Part shown: positions 41,578 to 55,961 of the stretch, in pieces
How positions within the stretch are numbered: the first letter of the stretch is position 1
Layout of the letters: every line of letters begins with the position of its first letter
Source of the DNA: Dactylellina haptotyla
Lineage: Eukaryota; Ascomycota; Orbiliomycetes; Orbiliales; Orbiliaceae
Assembly (NCBI GenBank): GCA_031310005.1
Contig: CM062385.1
Location: 1,240,001 to 1,304,000 of the forward strand
Length of the DNA stretch: 64,000 bases
Direction of reading: 5' to 3'
Program-made: the position numbers and the translations under genes
Notes under the pieces: model-generated
Told to the model about the DNA's origin: nothing
What the model saw: only the letters and a program-made list of their open reading frames with translations
The model's database searches: none

Positions 41578-44269
41578 TTAAAAATTATAAAATAAAAAAA
41601 AAAAAAAAATATTATTATTATTTAAATTTTTATATAATTTAAAGTAAATATTTTATTTAAAATAAAAAATTAAATTTTATATTGTTAAATATAGATTTTT
41701 TATTTTATATAAAAAAAAATATTACTAATATTTATTTTTACATTTTAAAAAATATAATAATTATTATATATATTAATAACTTTAAAATAATATTATTAAA
41801 TTTTTTTATAATTTAAAAAATAAAAGTAGTTTTTATAAAAAAATATTTAATTATTAATTTAAAAAAAGTAAAATAATTTTTAAAATTATAAATATAATGT
41901 AATTAAATTATTAAATTTTTATAAATTAATCAAAATAATATTATAAAATTTTTTAAATATTTTAATATGTTAAATTAAAAAACTAAGTATATTTTTATAA
42001 ATTTAAAAATATAATTTTTAAAAATAATAATTAATTTAAATTAAATATAAAAATATATATATATTGTAATATATTAAAATTTTTATATAATGTAAAATAA
42101 TAAATTAAATTTTATTTATACAATTATAAAATTAGGTTAATATATTAATATGTTTATAAAAATATTAAAATAATAATATAAATATATTAGTATTTAAAAA
42201 GTATATATAAATAAATTGTATATATAAATAAATTTTATATTATAATTATACAATATTATTAAAGAATAATTTTTATTAAATTTTAAAATATATAATAATA
42301 ATTATTTATAAATTTATAAATTAAAAATATTATATAAAAATTAATTTTTAATTATATATTTTTATTAAAAATAATATAATAATTTAGAATAATAAATTAT
42401 AAAGAATAATTATAAAATTTTTATTAAAATAAAAAATTATTATTTTTAATTATGTTGAAATAAAAAATTTTAATTAAAATCTTTTATTATTTATAAAATA
42501 AATTAAAATATTCCTTTCTTTTATTATTTATAATTATATATAAATAATATTATTAATATTATTATAAATATTATTAATTTAAATTTAATAATATTTTAAA
42601 TATTATAATGTTAAATATTTTTAAATATATAAATAAGTGTTAAGATTTATTTTATATTAAAATATTATAATTTTAAACATTTAATAATTAATATAATAAT
42701 AAAATATTATTAAAAACTTCTTATAAATTTTATATTTTAAAATAAAATTATTTTTTTAAATATAAAAATATTTATTTATAATAATAAATATAAATATAAA
42801 TAAATATTAATATATATTAATATAAAAATATTTATAAATTAAAATTATAATAGTTAAATAAATATATTATTAATATTAATTTACTTTATTATATAATTTT
42901 TATATATATATTTAATTAATAATTATATATTAAAAAATACTTAATAATTTATATAATTTATATATTTATTTTTATATATAATAAAAATTAATTTTATCAT
43001 AATATTTATTAAATTAAATAAAATATAAATATATTTATAAATTTTTATATTTTAAATATTATAATTATAATTTATTCAAATGATATATTATTTATTTTTA
43101 TTAGTATTACAATTAGTTGCATTTAAAATATTTTAATATTAAAGTTAATAGGTAAGTAAGGAAATTAGGAATAATAATATAATATTATTATTTAATTTTT
43201 TATAATGTATTGGTAATAATATAATATTTAAAAAATCTATTTAATATTATATTATAAATTATATTAATTAAAATATTAATATTATAAATATATTTATAAA
43301 ATAATTATTTAATAATATTATAGATTTTTAAATATAATAATAAATTATAAAAATTATAAATTATATAATTAATATTAAAATTTTTATTATTTGGAGGTTT
43401 AATATAATTTTGTAAAATATATATTAGTATATAAATTAATAAATAAATATTAATAATTAATTTATTTCAAATATAATTTACATTTATAAATATATAAGAA
43501 ATATACTTATTTAAATAAATTATAAACATTATTATATATGTGTAATTATTATTGTAATAATATTAACAACTAATAATATAAATGTATTGTTAAAATTGTT
43601 AATTATAATATTAAAATAAATATTTTTATAAATATGGAAAAAAATAAAAATAATACTAAATTAAAAAATAAAAAATAAAATATATATATAAAATAAAATT
43701 AAATTATTTAATAAAATTAATAAATAATAAAAATTATATTTAAAACTTGCTATTTTAAAAAAATTAATTATTAAATATATATTTTTATTTTTATTATAAA
43801 ATTTTAGAAATTATTATATTAATTTTAAATTTGTGTAATTTTTAAATTAAAAGGTATAAATTTTTATTTTATTATAATCTACTATATTAAAATAATAAAA
43901 ATATTATTAATTTTTATTATATATTAATTATTTAAGTTATATATATATATATGTTATCAATTTTACTATTTAAATTATATAAAATGTAATTAATAAAACT
44001 ACTATTTATAAATTTAATAATATAGTAAAATTTTTATACTATATTTAATATTCTTATTTATTTATGGTAAAGTAATTAAAGGAAATTAATAAGTTTTATG
44101 ACAAAAACTGTATAACTCCAATTTCTTATTCTAAATAAAAAAATAATTATTATAATAAATCAATTATTAATATTGCCTTTGGTTACTTTAAAATTAACAT
44201 TATAAAACCACTATTTTATATATTTTTAAAATTGTATAAATATTATATCAACATTATTATAAACTAGAA

Positions 44270-44431
44270 TATAAGAATTATGTATTAAATTATACAACCC
44301 AAATTTATTTATGTTATTTTATATCTATAAAACAAACTCAATATATTATAATTTTAAATTATAAAAATATTAATCTTACAAATTTATATTTACATACAAT
44401 TAGTAATATTGCTATAGCTGAAGCTCCTATA
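44270..44431 (+). repeat. B 3' LTR (about 162 bp)
   Basis: Its first 55 bases are the transition-decayed form of the B LTR start. From 44332 (AACAAACTCAATATATTATA) it matches 29405-29517 closely. It keeps GCTGAAGCTCCTATA at its right end and is followed by ATTAT. Confidence 0.8.
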
Positions 44432-44436
44432 ATTAT
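44432..44436. repeat. Target-site duplication ATTAT, right of B
   Basis: This is the partner of 29346-29350. It is AT-only, so weaker evidence than GCTAT. Confidence 0.75.
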
Positions 44437-47400
44437 AAATAAAAATAATAAATAAAAAAAATTATAAATTAAATAATTTTTTATCCAATATTTTATATTT
44501 AAGTTTAAATATTTTAAAATGGTATAATAATTCCAATTATTTTAATATTAAATATATTATATTTAATAAATTTTTAAATAATAAAAATCTAATTAATATA
44601 TATTATTATTAATAATTTATTATCAAATATTTATAACCAATTTTTAAATTATATTTAAATTCTACTTACTTTTTTATTAATATTATTTAAAAAAATACAT
44701 TTAATATTAATAAATAAAATTTTATAATATTTAAGAAATTTTATAAAATATTATTATTATGATAAAATTTATGATATTTTTAATTAAATAAAAAATAATT
44801 TAATTTAAAATTTTTAAATTAAATTTAATTTATAATAATAATATTATTTAAAATACTATTTTATTTTATTAATTAAATAATAAATTATATAGAATATTAT
44901 AAAATTTTAAATATTAATATTTAATTATATTTTATTTATAAAATTAATTTTATATTTAAAAAATATTTTCTAAATATATTTTAATATAATTATTATAAAT
45001 ATAAATAATTAAAAATAAAATTATAAATAATAAACTATTTTAATAAGAATATATTTAATTATAATTTTTTAAAATAAAAAATATTCTAATTAAATAATTT
45101 TTATTTTTTATTAATTTTTAAATCTAATCTATATTTTATTTAAATTAAAAATTTTTATAACTTTTACTTTAAAACTAAAATATCTTCTTTATAAATTATA
45201 ATATTTATTAAATAATACAAATATTTAAAAAAATTTAATAAAATTTAAATTAAATTCTAAATATTTTTAATTTTATAAATTTAAACTAAAATTTTTATAA
45301 ATTATACAATAATAAATAAAAAAATTATATATAATTAATTAAATTTTATTAAATATTTTTATAATTATACTAAATTCTTTTAAACTATAAATATTTAATA
45401 TTTAATAAAATTTTAATATATATTTATTATTTTATTAAATTCTACTTTATTATTTAATATAAAATTATTTAATATTAATTTTAAATTATTTTAAAAATTA
45501 CTAATATTTATTTTATAATATTAAAATATATTTATATAATATAAAAATATAAATTAAAAAAGAAATTTATAAAATAATATATATATAAATAAAAATAAAT
45601 ATTAAAATAAATAAATAAACCTTATTTATTAATAATATAAAATAAAAAAAATTTATAAAAGTTTTTAAAAATTAAAAGTACAATATAAAACCAACTTATA
45701 ATATTTAAATAATTTTAATATAATTAAATTTTATTAATCTTTTTATTAAAATAGTATTTATTTTTTAAGTATTTATAAAATTAATTAATAAATATATTAA
45801 AAATATTTTATAAATTATTTAAAAATAATTATTAATTTTTAATAAAATTAATTTTTAATTTAAATATATATTAAAATTATTACTATTTATTTTATTTATT
45901 ATATTAATTAAATTTATAATCTTTATTAAAATAATTATTAGTATTAAATTTTATATATTTAATAGAAAATTTTGACATTTAAATTTAAATTTTAAAATAT
46001 TAATATTTATATTTTTAATAATAATAATTTAATTAAAAACGCGTAAAGTCTAATACTAAATATTATAAATTTAAAATAAATTTAAATAAACATTTTTTAA
46101 AAATCTAAAATTTTATTATTAAAAATATAAATAATATTTTTATTTTTAAAATATTATTTATTAAATTTTTAAAATATATATATAATTATATAAAAGAATT
46201 TTAAATAATAATTATTTAATAAAATTTTATAATAAATTTTCTATATTTTATTTAAATAAAAATTAAAAATAATTATTAAATTTTTTAAATTTTTAATTAA
46301 TTATTTATTTTAGTATTAAATTTTATAGATTTTAAAAGATATTTTATATTTAATTTAATATATTAATCTATTTAAATAATAAAAAATAATTTTATTGAGA
46401 TTTTATTTTAATTAATTAAAATAATTATAAATTATATAAATTTTAAGAATATATATTATTTTATATTAAATATATTTTTTTATTTATAAATTTTTATTTT
46501 AAAATATATTATTTATTTTTAATAATTAAATTTTAACTAAAGAAAAATAAATAATTATAAAATTTTTATAATTTAATAAAAATCTTAATAAATTATAAAT
46601 TTAATTTAAATTATTTAAATATAAATATTTAATTAGATTAATTTATTATATTAGTTGAAAAATACTATTATTTATTTAATTAATATAAATAAATAATAAT
46701 TTTATTTATTAATAATTATATTAATTTTAAATATTATAATACATTTTATTATTATATTATATTTAAAATATTTAAATTAAATATAACATATATCTGATGT
46801 TAAAATATTTATTTATTTTTTAAATTAAGTTAATTTTTTATTATATATTTACTTTTTTATTATTATTCATAAAACTAGAATTTTTTTTTATAATCCAAAA
46901 TTTTTTATAATACTTAAAAAAGTAGTAAAAAAATTAAATACAATTATAAATAAATATAAAATTTATTTTTAATTAAAATTTTTAAAAATTTTAAAAATAA
47001 TAAAAAATTTTAAAATATATATTAAAATATAATATATTAATATTTATTTAAATAATTAAAATATTTTATTAAATTTAATAAATTAATATATAGATATTTA
47101 AAAGCTTTAAATAAATTTTTTAAAATTATTAAAATTTTATTAAAAATATTATTAATTTTAAAAATATTAATAATAATAATAATATTAGTAATACTAATAA
47201 TTTAATATAATTTAATTTTTAAAAAAATTAAAATATTTAAATTTATTTTTTCCCATTTTTAATAAATTTTAAATAATAATTATTATTTTTAAAAATATTA
47301 AAAATTATTAAAATTATAAGTATTTTAATTAATAATAGTATTAGATTTTAAATATTTACTAAAATTTTAAAAATATTTATATAATTTTTTAATTAAAATA

Positions 47401-48679
47401 TATTATATTAAAAAATAAAATTAATTTATTTTTATATTTAATTTATTCAAAGAAGTTATTTAAATGTATTTTAAATAAATATAATTATTTATTAATAATA
47501 TATAAAAATTATTTATCATATTTTTTTTTTTATTTAAATTTTAATATTATAAATATAATTAATTTTTTATTTAACTTAATAGATAAAATAAATAAAAGTT
47601 TTAATATAATTTTAAAAAAATTTTATTTATTATAAATAAGAAAAATATTTTATTTAAAAGTTAAAGATTTTATTTAATAAGAATTAAATATTTTTATAAA
47701 ATATAATTATAAATAAAATTTATTAAAAATTTTTATTTTATATTAAAAATATTTTATTATTTTATTATCAATTTTTAAATATATAAAATAGATTCAAATC
47801 TTAATAATTAATATAAAACTAATATTATATAAATTAAACAAAAATATATATTAAATTGATTTTATTTAATAACAACTATTTGATAAATAGTATTAAATAT
47901 CTATAACTTATAAAAAATACAATAATAATTAAAAAAATAACATATCTTTTTAAAAATAATAAAATTTTAATTTTAAAAAATGGTATAATAATATAAATTA
48001 ATATTTAATTTTAATAAATATATAAAAATTAACTATAAATATTTTTAATCTAATATTATATTTTTCATATTTAAAATTTTTTTAACTACTTTTATTTATT
48101 AATATTATAATTTAATAATTAACTAAAAATTTATTAATATAAATTTATTACAATATATTATTAAATATATATTAACATTTATTAATATATATTATTTTAT
48201 AATATTAAAATAATAAAAAATTAATATATATAATAAAAACATTAATATATAAATAGTTAAAATCTATTATAAATTATATTTTTAATTATTTATATTTTAT
48301 ATATTAATATTTAATTTAAAATATATAAAAATTTATTAAAATTATATAATTTTAAAATTTACTTAATAAGTAAATACCTAAAATTTATAAATAAATTATT
48401 ATTATTATTATAAACAACTTTAATATACATATAATAAATTTAAAATAATATTTTAAAGTATATTACTCCTTATTTTCTTATTAATAAATTAAAATATAAA
48501 AAAATAAATAACTAAATTTAAAAGCTTTTCTTAAATTTATAATTAGATGTAATATATTTTTAAAAATTTTTTTTATAATATAAATAGAATAGAATGGAAT
48601 ATAATTTTTTTATTAAATTATATTAATATATTTTATATTTAAAATTAAATATTTTAAATATTTTATTTACGTACTCTTA
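44437..48679. other. Unassigned AT-rich stretch, possible continuation of D
   Basis: I could not recognise any domain, LTR or terminal repeat here. If D was interrupted by B, its remaining pol region (about 4.2 kb) would be expected in this stretch, which is a plausible length, but no RT or integrase motif was found on either strand. 45048-45561 is a striking run of 514 bases with no G and about 18 C. Confidence 0.4.
45048..45561. other. G-free run (514 bases)
   Basis: Read base by base, no G occurs on the plus strand between the G at 45047 and the G at 45562, while about 18 C remain. This fits one-strand C-to-T loss carried to exhaustion on the minus strand. Confidence 0.85.
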
Positions 48680-48918
48680 TTTAAAATAATAAATAGTATT
48701 TTATTGTTTAAAATAATATTTATTATATAATTATTTAAAATAGATATTAATTATATAATATTTAAAATATAAACATAAAAAGTTTTTTTTTAAATAATTT
48801 AAAATATAATATTATTTAAAACGATTAAATATTATATATTACCATGATTAAACATTAAATATTGTTTAAAACAACCAAACATAATATATTATTTAGATGT
48901 TAAAAAACAGCCAGTTAT
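48680..48918. repeat. 27-bp degenerate tandem array, about nine units
   Basis: Units begin with TTTAAA or a relative at 48680, 48707, 48734, 48761, 48789, 48815, 48842, 48865 and 48892. Most spacings are exactly 27. The least decayed unit (48865-48891) starts TTTAAAACAACCAAACATAA. Units toward the left are more AT-reduced. The array abuts a GC-richer island, as subterminal repeats abut the end of some DNA transposons. Confidence 0.7.
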
Positions 48919-48985
48919 CGTCCCAAACATCCTATCATCAGACAACCAGGATAACAACATAATTTTTTGCTGATGTAGTTGTAAA
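48905..48985. other. GC-richer island, possible transposon end
   Basis: This island starts CAGCCAGTTATCGTCCCAAA and runs to GCTGATGTAGTTG. It keeps many C and G in a sea of A and T. It holds a short inverted pair (GTTATC and GATAAC). A CAG start followed by a tandem subterminal array resembles the terminal inverted repeat of a hAT-like DNA transposon, but no partner end and no transposase were found. Confidence 0.3.
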
Positions 48986-50506
48986 AAAATAAAATATATA
49001 AAAAAATATTATTTAAAAAAAAATATATTTTTATTTATCAAAATTATATTTATATTCCAAATATATTATTTTTATATAAAAAAAATAATATATTATATAT
49101 ACAATATATCTTTTATAAATTATTTTAAATATTAAAAAATAATAAAATTATTTATTAAAAATTATTATTTTTTAAAATTTATTTAATTTATTTATAAATA
49201 TATTATAAAATATAATGTATGTTAATATAATTAAATAATTTATAAATAAATAAAAAATAAATTATTATTATTATTAGTGTTTTATATATTTTAATATAAT
49301 ATTTTAATAAATTTTATTATTAAATTATTATTATCTAAAAATTTAATTTTTAAACAATAATTTATTATAATATAATATAATTTAAATTATAATTAATATT
49401 ATTAAATATATATATTTTATTTTATATAATAATTTATAAACAAATAAATTTATAAAATTATATATTAAATATTTATTATATAATATTTTAAAAATTTTTA
49501 TTTTTAATCATAAAAATATTTATTTTAAAATTTATTATAATTTTTATAAGGTAGTATTATTAAAAAATATTAATAATTTTTTATTTTTTAAATAAATAAA
49601 TAAATAAATAAAATAAATTAAATATTAAAATAATATTTATATAATTATTATAATTATTAATAAAATAATTGGTATAGATTATTATAGTTTATAATATTTA
49701 TATATAATAATATATTAAATAATTATAAAAATAATCATATTTTATAAAATATAAATATTATTTATGATTTAATATAAAGATAATATAATAATATATATTT
49801 CAATTATAAAAATAAAAAAAATTTAAAATAATTTATAAATATATTAATTTAAAATAAATAAATTTAAAATATTTAATAAATATTTATAATAAAAAATAAA
49901 TTAAATATTAGTATATAAAATAAATTAAAAATTATATTATTAAATAAAATATAATTAAAAATTATATTATTAAATAAAAATATAATTATAAAATAATTTA
50001 TATTAAAATTAAAATATAAATTTTTAAAATTTATAAAATTATTATTTATATTAATTTATATATCTATTAATTTAAATTATTTAAATTAATAAAATAATAT
50101 AAAAATTTTATATATCATTTTAAAATTATATATTATAAATAAAATATATTTTAAATTTTTTAAACTATAATTTATTAAAGTAGATAATAAAAAAATATAA
50201 AATTAAAAATTTTTTAACAATTAATTAATTTAAAAAAAAATTAAAATTATAAATTATTATAATCTATTATTTAATAAAATAAAAAAATTAATTTTTAATA
50301 AATATTATATAAAAATTTAAAGAAAATATAATATATATAGAAAAATTACTTATACAATTTAAATTAAAAAAATTTACAATTATTTATAATTAATTAAATT
50401 AAAAATATAAATATATAAAATAATTTTATATATTTATTTTAAAAGTAAATTTATAAGTATATATTTTTGTTTTTTTTAAAAAAAAAAAAAAAAAAAACTT
50501 AACATA
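48986..50506. other. AT-rich stretch without recognised features
   Basis: No element or gene signature was seen. A 36-bp-scale local duplication lies at about 49925-49985 (a unit with TTAAAAATTATATTATTAAA occurring twice). A T-run followed by 20 A's lies at 50471-50497, just left of element C. Confidence 0.5.
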
Positions 50507-50511
50507 ATAAT
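50507..50511. repeat. Target-site duplication ATAAT, left of C
   Basis: It is identical to 56119-56123 outside the other LTR. Confidence 0.85.
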
Positions 50512-50641
50512 TGTTACGATTGTGGTTATAATTTACACACTATATGTAGATATACATAGTTAGCTAATTTTATAAGACAATCAACTCATCATCACACATC
50601 ATACATAGATAACGACATTCGTACATACCGTAGTATCAACA
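50512..50641 (+). repeat. C 5' LTR (130 bp)
   Basis: It begins TGTTACGATTGTGG and ends CGTAGTATCAACA. It is about 10 bp shorter than the 3' LTR owing to small losses, one in a CACATGCACATC repeat. It is unusually GC-rich for the window. Confidence 0.9.
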
Positions 50642-53600
50642 ATTGCATCGATACTTATTTAAGATAATTATTATAGAATATTATTACCGTAGTTATAAAA
50701 AGACTTGTTTAAAGAACTATTAACGCCTTAGGTAAGCATTTTAAAGCAGAGACCAATAAAGAAGGATGGCGTATTATTTTTACAACTTAAATTATTTTGA
50801 TAAATTAAAAAAATAGTATAAAAATCATAATAAACATTATAAGTATAATTATAAATATAAGCCAGAATAATAATAATTATAAAAATTCATCTAACACAAA
50901 TATAGAAGATAAAGAAGGTGAGAAAATTAGTAAATATTTTATTAAAGAATAAAGGGATAAAGACTGCAATAATAAGAATAAGAAGGATTATAAAATTTTT
51001 AAAAATAAATAAAAGGATAATTATAAATTTAATTATCAGTATTATTTCAAACCCAAATATAATCAAAATTATATAAATAATAAATTTAAAAAAAAATAAT
51101 TAAATAAATTATTATAAAACTATTTTAATTATAATAATTTAAATTATTAAACATAATCGTATATAAAGGTTAAGAAATAACTATTTATAAAAATGTTTAT
51201 AAATATTATTAGAGATGTAGAATATAATAAATTAAATTAAATATTTATAAATATATTTTATATTATAATTTAAAAATAATTTAAATGTTTTAAATGTAAA
51301 ATTTTATTAATAAGAATTTTTATAACAATAAAAATAATAATAATAATAATAAAAATTAAAATAAATTTTTAAAAATAATTATAAATATAATATATTAATA
51401 AATAAAAGAAAATTTAGATTATATTATTAATATAAATATAATAAATATTTTATTTTATATAATTATAAAATATATAACTATAAATTATCTTTATAAAAGA
51501 TATAAATATTAAAGGAATAGATGAAAATTAATTATAGTTTTGATTATTATATATAAAAAATAGGAAGATTAGTTTATAAACTATATATATATAATAAAAT
51601 TAAAAGAAGAATTAATATCTATAATAAGATTAATAAATATAGTAATTATAAATATTATTTATAGAAATATATTTCTTGATTTTAATAAATTAAATAAATA
51701 AATATTGATATATTTGATTTAAAATGTATAATAATAGCTATGATAAAACAATAATTAATTAAAATATATTAGATTAATATAAGAGAATTAAGACAATAAT
51801 TAAATTATTAATTATAAATAAAATTAAATTTATAAAATATAAATTATATTAATATTTAAAATTAAATATTAAAATTAAAATTATAAAATAAATATTATTA
51901 TTTAAAAATATATAAGTTTATATAATTAATATATTAAAATTAATATTTTTGTTAGAAATAATTTCTAATTTTAGAAAAATAATTAAATTATAAAAATTAA
52001 TAATGATTTTTTTTTTAAATATTAAAATATAATAATATTATATAAAATAATTAATAAAGGGTACTCTAAAATTATAACAACTATAAATACTATAATTATA
52101 TAATTAAATATTTTTAAACAAATATTAATTAAATTTATATTATTTAATAATAAGATATTTAAATTATTTAATTAAATACTTAAACTAGATTATAAAAAAA
52201 TATACTTTATATTTATTATAAATAAATAAAACTTTATAATATATTTCAACTATAGTTTAAAAATTAATAAAAATTTTAAAAGAATATTATTAAAATAATA
52301 AATAAAAAATTTATTAAAATTATAAATTAATTTTAATTAAATTTGATTTTATTATTAAAGCTATAAATTAATATTTTAATTAAAAAAATTATATAATAAT
52401 ATTTAAATTTAAATATAAATGTAATATTACTATATCAAATTTGGCAACTTAAGAATTAAATAAAATTAGAATATTTAATTATTATTGTAAAATAATTAAA
52501 TAATATATTTTAAATAAATATATATTAAGATATTACTTTTAAAAATAAAATATATAATAATTTAATTAAAAGGTTTTATTATTATAGTTATAAAAATTTG
52601 ATAAAAATTAAAAACTTATCATATATATTATTAATAAATAATTATAAAAAAAGATTAAATTTTAATATATTTACCAACTATCTAATATAAATAAAAAAGT
52701 AGTAAATAATTTATTTAATAATTTTCATCAAAAAGGATATATAATTTAAGCTAATAAAGCAAATTTAAATTACCAATATTTATAATTAAAATTTTTTTAA
52801 AAAGTTAATAAAAATAATTAGTATAGATACTACTATTTTAAATAAAATATATAAAATATAAACATTTAATTATTTATTTTAAAATATTAAACTAAATAAT
52901 ACTAAATTTATCTATACTAATATATTAATAAAATTAAATATAAATATTAATTTTATAAAAAATAAACTATTAAATAGAAAATTATAATAAATATTAAAAT
53001 ATTAAATAATATTATTAACTCAATTATAATAATATTAATTAAAAAAATAATTAATTAATTAAAAAATGTTATATTATATTATATGATAATTTATTAATAT
53101 TATTTTATTAATTAAATATGTATTTATAAAATTAGTAAATTAATTATAATTTTATATTAATAAATATTTTAAATAATATATAACATTAAAAAAAAATTAA
53201 ATATATGTTAATTAAACTATTATAAACTAAGTTATATGTAAATAATGTAATTAATAAATTAAAATTAAAAACTATAATATAAGTGTTAGTAAAAATATAA
53301 AGTAAAATATATTTTTAAAATTATTGTTTATTATTTATAATAGTATTGGAATTGTTAATGAAGTTGAAAATTAAATTATTGCATAATATCTCTAAAAGAG
53401 TCTAATTATTTAAATTCGAAGAGAAGCTAAATATGAATAATAAAAATAAATTTAAAGATAAGATTAAAAAAATATTAAATATTAAAGTTTTTATAAAAGA
53501 ATAGATAAAATAAGTACATATTAATACATAGATATAATTATATATTATTTATTAAGATATTTATTAAATATTTGAAAAATTCTAAAATTCAGAGAATATA

Positions 53601-53999
53601 TAATTATATTTAATTAATATTTTTAAAAATATTATTTTATACTATTTAAATAGTATTAAATTATTATTTATAAATATAAATACTTTAATTAAAGATTTTA
53701 ATACTATAATATATTATATAAAAAAGATATAATCTATAAAAATATATTTAATTAATTATTAATTTAATTAATAACTTTCTTATTTAAATTATAAAAAAAT
53801 ATAGAAATTAAATATTGATTTATAAACTTTAAAATAATTTATATTATAAATTACTAAAAAAATTAGATATTAAATAGAGAATATATTAATAATAATGATA
53901 TATATAAATTATTAACCAATTATATATATATTAAAAAAATAAAACTAAAAAGTTATTACACTAATTTATAATTTATATTAATAAAATAATATTTATTTT

Positions 54000-54068
54000 A
54001 ATTTTATAATATATATATAAAATATTATTTATTTTAATTTTATATATATATATAAAATATTATTTTAG
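54000..54068. repeat. Tandem duplication private to C
   Basis: A unit of about 35 bases with TTTTAATTTTAT and a (TA)n tail occurs twice in a row. Confidence 0.65.
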
Positions 54069-54329
54069 TAAAATTAATATAGTAGTAAATATATTATTTA
54101 AATTATTAATTAAAATAGAAAAATAATTTAATAATTTATTAAAAAATTTTAAGTAATAGTATAATTATATTTAATTATTATTATTAAAATAAATAATATA
54201 TTTAAAGGTAAAATAATAGTAAAATATAAAATAAATAAAAATTTTATATTTATTATTAAAATATAATTATTAAAAACTATAATAATAATAATATTATATA
54301 TTTAGTGATAATAATTTTAAATTTATATA

Positions 54330-54860
54330 AATGGATTATTAATATATGGATTAAGTAGATGGATATTATTATTATATATATTAAATATTATAATTAAAAA
54401 AAATATTAAGTTTGAATATAATAATTGTAAATATATTAATTATAAATATATTTATGATAAAATATTTAAAATATTATATATTAAAAATTTGGTGATAGAT
54501 TAAAAAATATAATTATTAAAATTTATAAAATATATTAAACTTTAGATATAGCCTGTAAAACCAATTATAATAAATATTATTTATATATTTATTTTAAATA
54601 ATATATAAATTTTATAAAGATTATTAGATATTAAAAATTATAATATAATACTTATTATTACTAATAAATAATTTAAAAAAAAGATTATATTAAAAAATAT
54701 TTAAATAATTAAAAATAAAATAAAATAGTTTATAAAAAATATTTTATAAATAAAAATTATTAAAAATATAATATTTAATAAAAATTCTAAGTTTTTTTAG
54801 ATTTTAGATAAAACTTATAAAAGTTATTAAAATAAAATACTATTTTATTATAACTTACAA
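54330..54860 (+). pseudogene. RNase H end and integrase core of C
   Basis: One plus-strand frame keeps the Gypsy order. A Gly-Leu-Ser-Arg-Trp-like end of RNase H comes first. Then comes a segment with QPV/KP-like spacing, then ILIITNK and KKRLY (family shape T-D-K-F-S-K-R), then KNSKFF followed by ILDKTYKSY (family shape R-D-x-K-F...F-W). These are the first and second acidic blocks of the DDE integrase fold. It is a fossil. Confidence 0.6.
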
Positions 54861-55934
54861 ATTTTATAATAATAATAAATTTAAATAATTTAATTAAATA
54901 ATAAAGATTATAATATATTTTAATTAATAAAGAATATAATTACTAATAATAAAAATATTATATTCAAAAACTTATTAATTAGAAAAAACTATAAATAAAT
55001 CAAATTCTATTTAAATAATAATAAAGTAATACTTAATAATATAATATTAAATAAAATAATTTATAATAGGGAACTTCAAAGGATATTTATAATTATTTGA
55101 TTTATTAAATAAAATAAAGAGATTAAGATAAAATATTTAAAAAATTAATAATATTTATATATATTAAAAAAATATATATAATAGTAATATAATAAAAACT
55201 ATATATAATAGTATATAATAAAAACTATATAATATTTTTCTATTTAAAAATTAATAATTATATATTTTAAATTTATATAAAAAAATAATTAAAAATATTT
55301 TTATTGAATTTTAAAAACTATATTATTATTTAAGATAGATAAAAATAAAATTATTAAAATTATTGAAATATTTAGTTTATTAATTTATTATATAAATATT
55401 TTATATATTTAGAAATAAAATTAAATATATAATATTATATTAATTATTTATTTAAAATTTATATTAAATAATTTTTATTAACTAAAAAAAGATTTATATA
55501 ATTATAATCTATATTATAATTTGTTGGGTGTAATAAAAATCAATAATTTAAATATTAATAAAATATTAGAAGAATAAGATATTTTTAAATTATTATATAA
55601 AATAGAAAATTTTTTTTAATGTTATACTAAAAAATATAAAGGTTATAATATTGAATATTTTATTAAATAAATGGGATATTTAATTAAAAATAATTAATAA
55701 ATTAAGATTAAAAATATTAATATATTAGATTTGATATAAAATTTTGAAAAATGATAGATATACTGTGTATTAATAATTTTAATAATTTTGATAAATGCAA
55801 CAATATTAACGATTTTAATAATCACAGTAATATTGATAATTGTTAAATGAGGATGAGGACGCTCGTGTAAAGTGGTAAAATGACGGTTAGATAAAAATAA
55901 AAAAAAAGGATCCTAGTTAGATAAAAATATCACA

Positions 55935-55961
55935 TATGATAAGAAATACCTTCTTATCATA
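55935..55961. promoter_or_regulatory. Perfect 11-bp hairpin upstream of the C 3' LTR
   Basis: The stem TATGATAAGAA (55935-55945), the loop ATACC and the stem TTCTTATCATA (55951-55961) pair perfectly. It lies 17 bp before the 3' LTR, where the polypurine tract is expected, in a patch that kept its G and C. It may be part of second-strand priming or RNA processing. No clear long polypurine tract is seen, only AATAGGG at 55969-55975. Confidence 0.7.

Larger units (their letters stand above)
29351..44431 (+). mobile_element. B: Ty1/Copia retrotransposon fossil, split by W
   Basis: B is a structurally complete Copia element of about 6.5 kb after removing W and one GCTAT. The LTRs (167 and 162 bp) start TGTAAGGATTACG, and both outer flanks are ATTAT. 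On the plus strand a protease-like segment lies at about 30834-30870 (Trp-Tyr-Ile-Asp-x-Gly layout), and the start of Copia reverse transcriptase at about 32800-32995 (shape Tyr-Lys-x-Lys-Leu-Val-x-Lys-x-Tyr, then the Phe-Leu-Tyr region). Gag must precede and integrase lie between, but neither gives clean motifs. RT continues right of W from about 41580. It is broken throughout. W is the younger insertion. Confidence 0.85.

Noticed and set aside
50642-50660. tRNA primer-binding site after the C 5' LTR
   Set aside because: The sequence ATTGCATCGATAC is well preserved, but I could not match it with confidence to a tRNA 3' end or internal segment.
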